Assembly (NCBI GenBank): GCA_011009095.1
Contig: VTPC01090597.1
Span: forward strand, 248,001 to 312,000
Reading direction: 5' to 3'
From: Ignelater luminosus
Lineage: Eukaryota; Arthropoda; Insecta; Coleoptera; Elateridae
DNA length: 64,000 bases
Shown here: piece by piece, positions 47,560 to 57,480 of the stretch
How positions within the stretch are numbered: position 1 is the stretch's first letter
Layout of the letters: every line of letters starts with the position of its first letter
Made by a program: the position numbers and the translations under genes
Notes under the pieces: generated by a model
The model's input: only the letters and a program-made list of their open reading frames with translations
What the model was told of the DNA's origin: nothing
Database searches by the model: none

Positions 47560-48005
47560 GTCGGGTCGGATTGACCGCTCACGGCGACACCGAGAGAGCT
47601 TGCTGGTGGTTTGACCGGCGACAGGCCGAATCGATCGTTCGCGCCGATAGTCAAGACACAACGGAAGGGAGCGAACCGCTCAGCGGCGACGGGCCGAATT
47701 GATCGTTCACGCCGACACCGAGGAGGTTCCCTTTGGGACTGACCGGCGGCGGGCCGAATTAATTGTTCACGCAGACAATCAAATCCCGGGCGGAGGAACG
47801 AAGGAAGAACGACTCAGCGGCGACGGACCGAATTGATCGTTCACGCCGACAATCAAATTCCAAGCGGAGGAACGGAGGAAGAACGACTCAGCGGCGACGA
47901 ACCGAATTGATCGTTCACGCCGACACCGTGAAGGTTCCCCTTTGCAATGACCGGCGGCGGGCCGAATTAATCGTTCACGCCGACAATCAAATCCCAAGCG
48001 GAGGA
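47560..48005. repeat. GC-rich tandem repeats inside the LTR-like segment
   Basis: The core GGCCGAATTGATCGTTCACG with CCGACA recurs seven times. Cores start at about 47573, 47633, 47701, 47761, 47835, 47909 and 47969, so spacings are 60, 68, 60, 74, 74 and 60 bases. Two spacer types alternate: a short one containing GAGGTTCCC...GACCGGCGG and a long one containing AATCAAATCCC...GGAGGAACG...CGACTCAGCGG. The open frames seen here on both strands (Arg/Ser-rich on plus, C-R-R-E-R-S-I-R-P repeated on minus) are explained by the repeat. Confidence 0.9.
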
Positions 48006-48639
48006 ACGGATTAAGCTAGGTGCGGTGGAAAAAGAAAAGACGGCGGTCGTGAAGGATAGGGCACCTAAATATTAGGCGGTTACTAGGGTACTTAATACCT
48101 CCAAAATACTTACTCTCGAATAACTGGAGCAGGCAGGAGAGCTGTTCACAAAACTGCAACTAAGCGCACTCTTTGCCTTTTCGGAGGAGGATCAATGAAT
48201 AAATGCCACCGTAGGTGGCTGCCATTTAGAGAACTTAATCTCTCTATGGCTGGTGAGTTGGAAAAATAGTGGTTAGCTCCTGTCGTGCACGCCAGTATGT
48301 CGGGTGCCAAGCAGTCCGCACGCCCGCAGTCCACGGTGATGATGGTCTGGTGGCGAAGGTGGTGCAGGCCGGAAGCAGGCTCTCCATGATTCCCGCAGGT
48401 GATGGTGTCGATGACCCAGGTTGGGTGGTATACCCAAGGACGGCCCGCGAGCTGTCACACAGAGACGACGAGGAGTTCGACGCGACGGTTCTTTTCAGAA
48501 CGGTGTTGGAGTTGTGTGGTGAGGAGTGTGAGAGTGTGTATGTGTTATAGTAGTGGTGTGGGTGTCTAGTTGTGGATTGTGTGCCGTGGACTAGTGCGAT
48601 GCTGTTCCGGCATTTTGCCTTTTCGGCGTTGGGTACGTG

Positions 48640-48647
48640 CTTATATA
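48640..48647 (-). promoter_or_regulatory. TATA box of the LTR-like segment
   Basis: TATATAAG on the minus strand, about 290 bases inside the proposed U3 start, followed by GC-rich sequence. It is suitably placed to drive transcription toward the primer-binding site. Confidence 0.45.
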
Positions 48648-49036
48648 CTCGGTCGCCCCCCCTTCCTAGCAAATTCGGACTTTACAGTTTGGAAGTAGGG
48701 GAGCAAAACGGCGAGTGGGAGTATGGTTTAGCGGTACGCCCCACTAATGAGACGTAAATAATTAATATACCTAATTAGGATTAATAAAAGGGCACAATTT
48801 GCCATTATAATATCGGCCGGTAGTGAGAAATACATTTTATAAAGTGTATTGAAACGGAATGCAATTCTCCTAAATTAAACTTTACAACAAATGATATTAA
48901 AAAAAATGTATAATAACCGGGGGGGATTGTCCCGGACAACTAAAAAAATTATATTTTTAATAACGGAAAATTAAATGTACATTTTACATAGCAGTTATAA
49001 ATGCATGTACTTATCGGACCAGCCGGCGTACATATA

Positions 49037-50327
49037 CGAGGGTCGTTTGAAAAGTCCGTGCAAAGTCAGAGAGATGGCACTACTGGCGCATATCGAGGTT
49101 ATGTTTAGTTAGTAGCATCTCTCGGAAGAACACACACCAAGTTTCAGCCAGATCGGTCTATTTCTTTGTGTTTGGCATTCGTTTGAATCGAGGAAGTCGA
49201 GTGATTTTCAAAAAATGGACGAAAAAGAATTTCGTGTGTTGATTAAACATTACTTTATGAAAGGCAAAACGCCTCAGTAGACTAAAGAGAAGCTTGATAA
49301 ACATTATGGTGACTCTGCACCTTCGATTAGAACAGTTTATAAGTGGTTTCAAAATTTTTGGAGTGGCCATATAGGCACAAGTGACGCTGAACGTTCTGGA
49401 CGCCCTGTTGAGGTCACTACTCCAGAAATCATTGATAAAATCCATGATATGGTGATGGATGACAGAAGAGTGAAGGTGCGCGAGATTGCTAGTACTGTAG
49501 GCATCTCGAATGAACGGGTACATAATATTTTGCATCAACATTTGGACATGACAAAGCTATCCGCAAGATGGGTGCTGCGATTGCTCACGCTCGACCAAAA
49601 ACGAAATCGTGTGAAGTGTTGCAAGGACGGTTTGCAGCAGTTCCAGAAGAATCAGCAGGACTTTAAACGTCGTTTCGTCACTGTGGATGAAACATGGATA
49701 CATCACTACACTCCTGAGACCAAAGAACAATCTAAACAATGGGTTACCAAGGGGGAATCTGCGCCAAAAAAGGCGAAGACCGTACCTTTGGCCGGAAAGA
49801 TTATGGCGACTGTCTTTTGGGATTCGCAAGGAATAATCCTCATCGACTATCTGGAAAAGAGTAAAACTATTACAGGTGCATATTATTCATCGTTATTGGA
49901 CCGTTTAAAAACCGAGCTGCAAGAAAAACGCCCACGATTGCCCACAAAAAAGTCCTTTTCCATCACGACAACGCACCAGCTTACGCCTCAGCAGTTGTGG
50001 TCGCAAAATTAATGGAAATAGGGTTCCAACTCGTTTCACATCCCCCCTATTCTCCAGACTTGGCTCGCTCGGACTACTATTTGTTCCCCAATTTGAAGAA
50101 ATATCTGGCGGGAAACATATTTTATTCAAACGAGGAGGTGATTGCAGAAACGAATGGCTATTTTTCAGACTTGGACAAATCCTATTATTCAGAAGGGATC
50201 AACAAACTAGAGCAGCGTTGGACGAAGTGTATAAGCCTAAAAGCAGACTATGTTGAAAAATAAAAAAGGTTTACCCCAAACAATTAAGTAGTTTTTATTT
50301 TTGCACGGACTTTTCAAACGACCCTCG
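49037..50327 (+). mobile_element. Nearly intact mariner element (DD34D)
   Basis: A 1291-bp element with perfect 28-bp terminal inverted repeats starting CGAGGGTCGTTTGAAAAGTC (49037-49064 and 50300-50327), flanked by TA at 49035-49036 and 50328-50329. Length, TA target and single-gene content are standard for mariner. The repeats have not diverged at all, so this is likely the most recent insertion in the nest. Confidence 0.95.
49215..50263 (+). pseudogene. Mariner transposase with one stop and one frameshift
   Basis: ATG 49215 gives M-D-E-K-E-F-R, the normal mariner N-terminus. Codon 22 is TAG (49278-49280) after P-Q, where Gln or Glu is expected. The helix-turn-helix region (T-V-Y-K-W-F-Q; V-R-E-I-A-S-T-V-G-I-S) is present, then the linker W-V-x-x-L-L-T, then the catalytic core F-V-T-V-D-E-T-W-I-H-H. 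A one-base loss in an A-run near 49945 shifts the frame. The second box H-H-D-N-A-P-A-Y and third box Y-S-P-D-L-A-R-S-D-Y-Y-L-F-P-N are in the downstream frame, with exactly 34 residues between the last two Asp. All three catalytic Asp survive. The gene spans 1049 bases, about 349 codons allowing for the lost base, matching the family. The two lesions make it inactive as read. Confidence 0.95.
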
Positions 50328-50339
50328 TATGATCTGAAA

Positions 50340-50823
50340 ATAAAAATAAAACTAAATTGTCCATTATATACAGTGTCTGTCGGATTTTCTAGTAACTTCG
50401 TTACAAGATAGAGTACGAATATCCATTTTTATATGGCTTTTATCGACCATTAAAACGCAACGATCTGAAATCTTTAACAAACCTCACACAATTTTCTAGC
50501 AGGTGTTTTTGCACTTTTTAATTGAACTGCGCTTCTCTTCGCCATTTTTTGTTTTTTATGTCTTATACCGTTTCGTTTCTTCACATTTTACACTGTTCCC
50601 TAATGCACTGGTACCTGTTTGGCCACGTCACGAGTTGACATTGATTTGTTCCTTTTTAACAGTGTTAAATCAATTAATGTATTATGTTCTCCAAAGTTTG
50701 GAATAACTTTTTTCGCTTCATTCACAGATGCGTTACATGTTTTTGCCAACTTTTAAGTGACTTTTTCCCGTGGCACCGCTTTAGTACAATTAATTTCCGG
50801 GTTTCGTTACCAGTTCTAGGCAT
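50340..50823 (-). pseudogene. N-terminal part of the D37E-type transposase
   Basis: ATG 50823 starts M-P-R-T-G-N-E-T-R-K-L-I-V-L, a start typical of this transposase group's helix-turn-helix. After stops and shifts, S-M-S-T-R-D-V-A-K-Q is seen (second DNA-binding helix region), then A-K-T-P-A-R-K-L and V-L-M-V-D-K-S-H-I-K-M-D. The last matches the first catalytic box V-x-M-D-D-E-T-Y-x-K-x-D of the family, with the critical D-E lost to V-D-K. The frame is then cut by the mariner at 50327. It is non-functional. Confidence 0.7.
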
Positions 50824-50973
50824 AATGCTTTATTCACAATTCTGACACAAACAAAACTAATTGCTATGCCAACTACAATGGTATCAAAACAGCAAACTTA
50901 CATTGATCAAAATAGATTTTTATAATCTTAAGTACTTTCTTAGGTGCGCACTTTCTTTCTTATCAAGTCCTTA

Positions 50974-51545
50974 TTTCCGACTTCAAGATTTTATAATGTT
51001 GAGATTCCAGTATCTAAAGATGCCAATATTTTAAGTTCCTAAAAATTCCAATTGTTGAGATTCCAAGATCGAAATACTTTCAAATCTTAAGATTTCAAAA
51101 TCTAAACTTTAGATTTCAAGATTTCATAATGACAAAGTGCCAAGACCTGAGGATTCCAATATTTTAAGTTTTTCAAGTTTCCAGTTTAACTGTTGGGATT
51201 CAAGATCTAAATACTTTCAAATTTTAAGGCTTTAAGATTTTGTAATGTTGAGATTCCAGAATCTAAAGATTCCAATATTTTAAGTTTTTAATGATTCCAA
51301 CTGCCAAGATTTCAAGATCTTAGTACTACAAAGTTTTAAGGTTTCACATTTAAAGTGTATCGGATTTTAAGATTTTACAATATCAAGATTGCAGAATCTA
51401 AAGATTTCAATATTTTAACTCTCTAAGGATCCCGGCTTTAAGGTTTCGAGATTTAAAGTGTTTCAGATTCCAAGATTTTATAGTGTTAAGATTCCGGAAG
51501 CTACAGGTGTCATATTTTAAGTTCCAATTGCCAATATTCCAAAAC
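50974..51545. repeat. Degenerate tandem array, right part
   Basis: Continues the same unit as the left array: AATTGTTGAGATTCCAAGAT at 51050, then AACTGTTGGGATTC at 51188 and AACTGCCAAGATTTC at 51299 (spacings 138 and 111 bp), with decaying copies to about 51545. It resumes with CTTCAAGATTTTATAATG, the part of the unit expected after the left side stops at AGATTTAAAC. This shows a single array cut by insertion. Confidence 0.85.
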
Positions 51546-54500
51546 ATCTTGTTTAAGACCCTTATTGTTTCTAAATTTCATAGGTTTTTAAATTCTCCCT
51601 GCTTTTTTGTGATCGTTTCTGATTAAATGTGAAATTTGTTAATCTTAAAGCATTGGAAGAAACGTCCTGGCCAATAATAGTTTCAGCTCTGTGACCAAGA
51701 TGACACGAATATTTCCTAAAATCGATTCTGCTTTGTTTTGAGAAGCATCATATCTACGTATGTTTGTAAAACATTTTGTTTGAATTTCGAAGATGCTTTA
51801 AACACAAGATATTCAACAGTATTTCTAGCTTTAGGAAAATTCTAACTATTACAATATCTGAGCAAGTTTCAATACGTTATAAGCTTTGCCTAAGCTTGTT
51901 CTTAGCATTTTTCCTTAGAGTACCATGTAGGCTGTTTTAGTAACTGAAATTGTAAGCATCTGTGCTACGACTCAATAATGTAAGTCCATACTGATATTCT
52001 ACAAAGACATATCTAAGATAGAGACAAATAAGGATGATTAAATTGGACTACCCTTGTAATCACAACCAGCTACCAAAAATTGTCAAAAAGGTTTTACATA
52101 TATCAAGGAAAATTGCTGCTAAGTACGCATATTTGTGTTGAGATATGGTTGGATTATGCGAGGTTCCTTGCTGGACTTCCTTAAAGAGCTTGCTGCGAAC
52201 TATTCTATCGAGTATTTTCGCTAGTTCCGGTATGAGTGGGATCCATTTTGGTAAGTTTGCAAAAGAAGGGCATTTTTTGATTGATTTAAGGTTTGGAAAA
52301 AAGCGTTCTAAAGTCTGATTAGATATTCTACCAGTTGTTTAGCAACGGTTGCAAATGTTATTTCGTAGATTATGAACCTTTCTGGTACCTTCTTTGTTTG
52401 ATTTAGCAAATCGCCCATATGGTATTATGTACAAAACAATCGCACTGTGTAAACAAGAATAATAATTTGTACTTTCATAAAATTATTACCGAATATTTAA
52501 GTCGCGAATTTGATATCGTGTATATACGTTTATGAGATGATAAAAAGAGATAAATCTATGACTGCGCCAAAAACCTCTTGCTTGAAAATGGCCAGTCATG
52601 GCACGGACTAATTCTAAAAGTTTTAGGGTTATATCATCTATCCTAATAAGTCAGATCCAAATATGAATTTCTTTGCGATATGTCAGTAAGCAAGAGATCG
52701 AATAAATTCAATTTGTGTTTATGTCTATTGCTATGTTCTAAAGGTGGGCTCGCTAAAAGTGAGCGCCTGCCGTTGTTACATCATTGCTTAAAATAGAGAA
52801 GAAATTTCTTGAGATGCAATATTAATCAAAATGCCGACATTTAACACTTGAATGTTTTGTTTTAAACTCTTATTTATTTTATACAAAATAAAATCTACTT
52901 CGCATTTCTTAAGACTTGTTAAGAAAAGGAATTTCAATCAGGTTGAAAGCTACGAAACGAATAAAATTTTGCTACCGTTACATACATACATACATACTTA
53001 TAGATCATTAGATAAATAGAGTGATTTTTAACCTTTGGCCTGAAAGCTATTTATATCGTTATATGTATTAGAATTTAATAAAATTGGCAAGAAGGAAAAG
53101 CATGATAGGTGGACTTGGGGCACAAGAAGCCTTCTATATCGTAGCTATCTAAAGGCAATTTCGATACAACCGGCTATCAATATTCTATAAGTGGCAGCAT
53201 TATCATGGAGTTATTGCACAGAGATTGAAGTGAGGGAACGTCGGGTTTTATTTAAAAAACACTAAGTCAAGTTTAATACGAAACGTCAATCATTCATGTT
53301 AAACCGTTATACAATTTTGCTACTGCTTGTTTCATTTTATTGCCGGCATTCATACGCTGACATTTAGATTACAAAAATGCTCGAGCATTGTAGAAAAGTG
53401 TTCCGTTTTTATATACTAACATTCCGTTGTCACTCCATCTCCGCGTTTTTAAAACACCTCAAGTCTTTTCCATAATTTTCCAAACGTATGTAGTACAAGT
53501 CTGCCATCTATTAACCAACACGTCCTGGGAGCACTATTTAAAACTGCAATCTCATGAATTTCGCGAGGTGTAACCAAACTCGGCCATACATTTTCATTTC
53601 GTTAATAAACGAGTGCAAGCAAAAACCATAAATGTTTTAAAAAGTAGTTTTTAAACTTGAACCAATCAATACTGGCAAATAGCCTCAAGACTAGCTGCTG
53701 CCAGATGTAAGGGATAACTAGAGCGTGTATAACAGTGCCGTGGTTTATTTCAAAGTTGAACTACAAAAATGTTCAGCGTTTTGTAATAAACTGTGCATCA
53801 TTTTAATAAGAGCAATTACAGCTATCTCTAAAAGTTTATTTGTCTTTAAAACAACTAAAAACAAACTTGCAATTTATTTTTAATTAAATCCATTTACAGA
53901 ACAGTTCATGCCATTAACAGAACTTGTCGTGTTGATGATACTCCGATTAATTTTGCACTGGCTCGCTTAATTCGCTTCGCGGATTTTATCTCCTTTAAAT
54001 TTTGAATACCAAATATGGAAAACAAACATCTAAGATAAATGGGTTTATCAAAAATGGTGGAATCAAAGTTTTGTTTTATTTCCGACAATTTGCAAACTGC
54101 AAAAGTACGAAATATCGATGAAATATTCGAATAAATTCTACTTTATGGTATCTTTTCTCAAAAAGCTATTAAATCTCTTAAATTTAGTAATTCTTGAATC
54201 TAAGAAAAGGATGATGATGACTTCTATGGCACAGAAAGGCTAAACTTTTCCAAGTATCAAACTCAATTTCGATGTTTTCTAATCTCTATTATAATCTTTA
54301 TTCATGCTGAACACGCAACAAATTTCATTGGGAAGTTTGTATATTTGTAAATTTGTTAAGCGTTTCGCAACTTCGGTGAAAATGAGCAGAGACTACTGAC
54401 AAAATAGTTTAACATTAATTAGCTGCATATTTAATATTATGCTCCGTGTTATTATTCGTTTTGATACGCGGGCTCTTTATTAGACCTTTGATGTTAAAAT

Positions 54501-56574
54501 TAATTTATCCAACCCCAGCTTTGCAGACAAGAAGTTGTTTCACATATTTTCCGGTTTAGGGCACTTCCATACCCTTCGGAGGTATACACTCGTAAAAATC
54601 AAGTGCAAAATATGTTTTAGCTCCTCGTATTTGATTACGTCGTAATCGGTAACAAGCTGGGAATGCGATCCAATTTTTACGGCGCCACTGATTTCCTAAC
54701 AAATAAATGTAGTTTTCCTTCTCTCTCCTCTACATGAGCAAGCTCGTCACGTGCCGAAGTCGAGACGAGAAAAACCAGCAACTCGGTCCGCGTACGAGAG
54801 GGCTGTCGCCCTCGCTTGAAATCGTGGATCTATTGCAAATTATATCTCCACATGCTTGAATTGCCTTTATGCCGTTTTAAAGCTCAATTATCGACACGTC
54901 CTGATACCCGCACTTTATTACTTACAAACGCTCCCATGAATAAAAGAGATTACGTTCCCGAGAAAAAATGGGCACGACAAAAAATAATATTTAAACCTAA
55001 TACACGCTCAAATTCCGAATTCTTTAGAATGTATCTTGGTTATAGTCTTACTGTTGCGAAAGTTGTGTGCGACGATCCGCACTTTTCATATATCAAGAGA
55101 TCTGTCATCACCGCCGTAACGCTATTATCAACGACGAAGTCGGCGTCATACTTTATACTCCTCTCCGCAATCTAAAGTCACAGTTAAAAATGAGAAATTG
55201 TTTATACTCGCGAGCTATAAACCCTAAAATTCTCTGGTTTTGTGTTTTCAGGAAACCTCGAAACATCGCTGAATTTATACAATGTCCACATTTGAAATTT
55301 TAAAAAATGGCTTTGTACAAAAGGATATCGCAAAGGAATTGAACAAAGAAATATTTTCCTTATAATTTTGAAAATATAAACGTTGAAGCATCATAATAAA
55401 GAAGTAATTGAGTTATTTTTCAATATTGTCCTTTTAATTTTAATATTTTAGAAAAAAAAAAGAGGAAACTTAAACTGGAAAAAGACTCAGGAAATTCAAT
55501 ATAACTAATGCCATATAGAGTGTTTCCAAGTACGTAGGTCCAAATTATCCTACGAGTACGTCAAGCGAGGATGCACTTGGTAACAAATCCTTTGATAGAA
55601 GTCATCCCCGTCCCGGTCTGTCAGTCAACCGCAAGCAAGACGGCTTAATGAAAACGTGAGTTTCGTGCCTCCTAGCAGTTGCGTAATAAATAAATTTAGA
55701 GCTCGTTAAAAAAATAACCTCATTCTCTCCGAAATAAAACGCGGAGTACTCATTCACAGCAACAATTTCCGCTTTTAATATCAGCACCAAATTGCGTTTA
55801 TTGGCTGCGCCACGGACTTAAATTGTGTTACCGACTAAGGGAACCACACATTAGATGCCTCCGTGACAATAAGCCGAGCAATTCTGCTACTTAATCGTTA
55901 TAATTTGCTTATGACAAGCACCCATTGAATACTAATGCAGTTAAGCCTTCTATACAAGCTACAAGTGACTATTATCCAAAAGCGTTAACGTTAAGATCGA
56001 TTCAAATTCTACAGGAAATAACACGAATCCCTTAAACGGTGCACTCCCTCCCCGACATCTATGTAGCTATAGGGTTATATTTTGATGATTTCGCTTTAGA
56101 TACAGAATCATTTCTGTTATCGTTCTTAATGCTTCGAGTTTTCCTTGCGGGTTGTCTATTGCTATACTGCTTCAAATGGCAAAAATTGCATTTGTTCAAA
56201 GAAATTTCATTCAATAAGCTTTATGTCTAATTTATTTTGGCAAAATAGGCTGTCTTAATTGGAGCACGCAGTGATGAACTGTTCAGTTCTGCAATTTCCG
56301 ACATAGAAATCTTCAGAAATATCTAAAAACTTCTTATTCCTTGAATTTCAGTATGTCTAATCAGTAACGGCTGGCACTTTTTTACTACGAAAGGACAATA
56401 CATGAAAATCTAAGAAATCTGTAAAAATTTGAAAAACTGCTTTGGATGTTTATGTATGTGGTCTCACGGAGTTACATGTTTTCAAATAAAAGTGTAAACA
56501 CTGACAACTATAACATGTCGTAACTACAACTCAAGGATGTATACATGATTCCTACCATGACAAAACGTTTTACG
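51546..56574. other. Non-coding stretch with a GC-rich patch at about 54690-55180
   Basis: Mostly AT-rich without recognisable genes; a short (CATA)n run sits at 52981-52996. The patch at 54690-55180 is CpG-richer and includes an E-box CACGTG (54748-54753), a GAGGGC-TGTC-GCCCTC hairpin near 54800 and a 119-codon frame of unknown similarity. A smaller similar patch is at about 55590-55870. These may be regulatory elements or an unrecognised exon. Confidence 0.4.
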
Positions 56575-57480
56575 TTACTCCGAACTCACCTTATACCCTA
56601 CCGGATTGACTTTGTTTCTTAAGCAGCTCATAAGCTTTTGTACAACGTTCTTAGATATCCCACACCCATTTACGTCCAAAATCTTCTTAAGGTTGAGCAA
56701 CTTTACGTCCATCTTTTTTAAAAACTTTTTCACAATTGACCAGTATTGCTTTAGGAATGTATTCAACTGATACCACTTCTTAACATCATGAGGATAGCCA
56801 CAGGCTGCGAGAGTGGTTTGGTACTGTAATTCAAAAAGGGCAAGAGAGGTTTCTTCGGGCAATCTTTTATGTGAATTTCTGAATTGATTGATCTAGAAGA
56901 GATTATCATTTTGTTTTTCAAACCTCAGAATGAAATGGCTTGCCATAACACAAATTTCTTTAAGAAGTTTTTTTTTGTCGTACAGTTCCAGAGGATTCTG
57001 GCGACTAGAAGAAGTGTAGAAGTCCTGCTCAGCAAGGCAATGAAAACTTGGCAGAACAATACATTTTATTATCCATTTTGACACATCGGTATTTGGTCAA
57101 CAAGCTAATCTGTTAAATTTTTGTTTTGCATTCTGATCTGAAAGGGTCTTTTTAACTCTTTAATCCAATTTGTTTTTCTACTTTTTGGACGTAGAATTGG
57201 GAAATTTTTATTTTCTTCACTACATCTCACGTAGAATTGTTGGGATTTTCCGCAAACAACGTTTGAATATCCTGGTCTTTACCAAGATAGAAACTTTCTA
57301 TTTACTACCACTAATTGGTGTTCTCTCGATAGTGAGACGTTCTTTGAAACTTCTTAAGACTTTTGTAATAATAGATTGTGGAAGTTGTACTCTTTGACCG
57401 AGTTTTCATGTACTAACATCCGGTTTTTCACCAAACATGTGCAAAATTAGTTTGCAACGTCCCAATTTTGACGTTGACAT
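56575..57480 (-). pseudogene. Dead D37E-type transposase, second lineage
   Basis: ATG 57480 begins M-S-T-S-K-L-G-R-C. Then Q-S-I-I-T-K-V-L-R-S-F with K-E-R-L-T-I-E-R-T-P and, one frame over, N-P-N-N-S-T-R-D-V-V-K-K-I-K represent the helix-turn-helix half. E-Q-D-F-Y-T-S-S-S follows near 57030 (compare P-G-x-x-F-Y-T in the family). T-L-A-A-C-G-Y-P-H-D-V-K-K-W-Y-Q replaces the D-L-A-S-C-H-Y-S-K-D-V-x-x-W-Y-Q box, with the catalytic Asp mutated. K-Q-Y-W-S-I-V-K-K-F-L-K then has lost the P-E-L-R-P-I-E Glu box to a deletion. The tail V-V-Q-K-L-M-S-C-L-R-N-K-V is family-typical. Several stops and frameshifts are present. The sequence differs clearly from the copy at 46.6-51 kb; no terminal repeats were found. 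Confidence 0.75.

Larger units (their letters stand above)
47195..48938 (-). mobile_element. Probable LTR of a retrotransposon (minus orientation), GC-rich
   Basis: Read on the minus strand the segment begins TGTCCGGGACAATCCCCCCC and ends CTTCTCAACA, i.e. TGT...ACA. Four bases later comes TGGCGCCCGAGCAC (47190-47177), which resembles a Lys-tRNA primer-binding site. A TATATAAG box lies at 48647-48640 and an AATAAA at 47355-47350, in the order expected of U3, R and U5. The base composition is far more GC- and CpG-rich than everything around it. At 1.74 kb it is long for an LTR because of an internal tandem array. Almost no internal region remains (at most about 70 bases to 47108), and no gag or pol is present. 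No matching target duplication was found. The start is reminiscent of BEL/Pao LTRs, but the class is not proven. Confidence 0.55.
46631..50971 (-). mobile_element. D37E-type Tc1/mariner element, split by two later insertions
   Basis: The left terminus begins AGGGCTGTATAAGAAAAAAA then GTGCACAC. The right terminus read on the minus strand begins AGGACTTGATAAGAAAGAAA then GTGCGCAC. Each is preceded by TA (46629-46630, 50972-50973), and the same tandem array flanks both sides in register. It carries a minus-strand transposase pseudogene whose N- and C-terminal parts are separated by an LTR-like segment and a mariner. Without those insertions the element would be roughly 1.3 kb, normal for this group. 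Confidence 0.8.

Noticed and set aside
47134..48757. Several long open frames on both strands (up to 175 codons)
   Set aside because: Explained by the GC-rich LTR-like segment and its tandem repeats; the repeated C-R-R-E-R-S-I-R-P peptide is a translation of the repeat, and no protein family fits.
49158..49829. Minus-strand open frames of 127 and 90 codons
   Set aside because: Antisense shadows of the mariner transposase.
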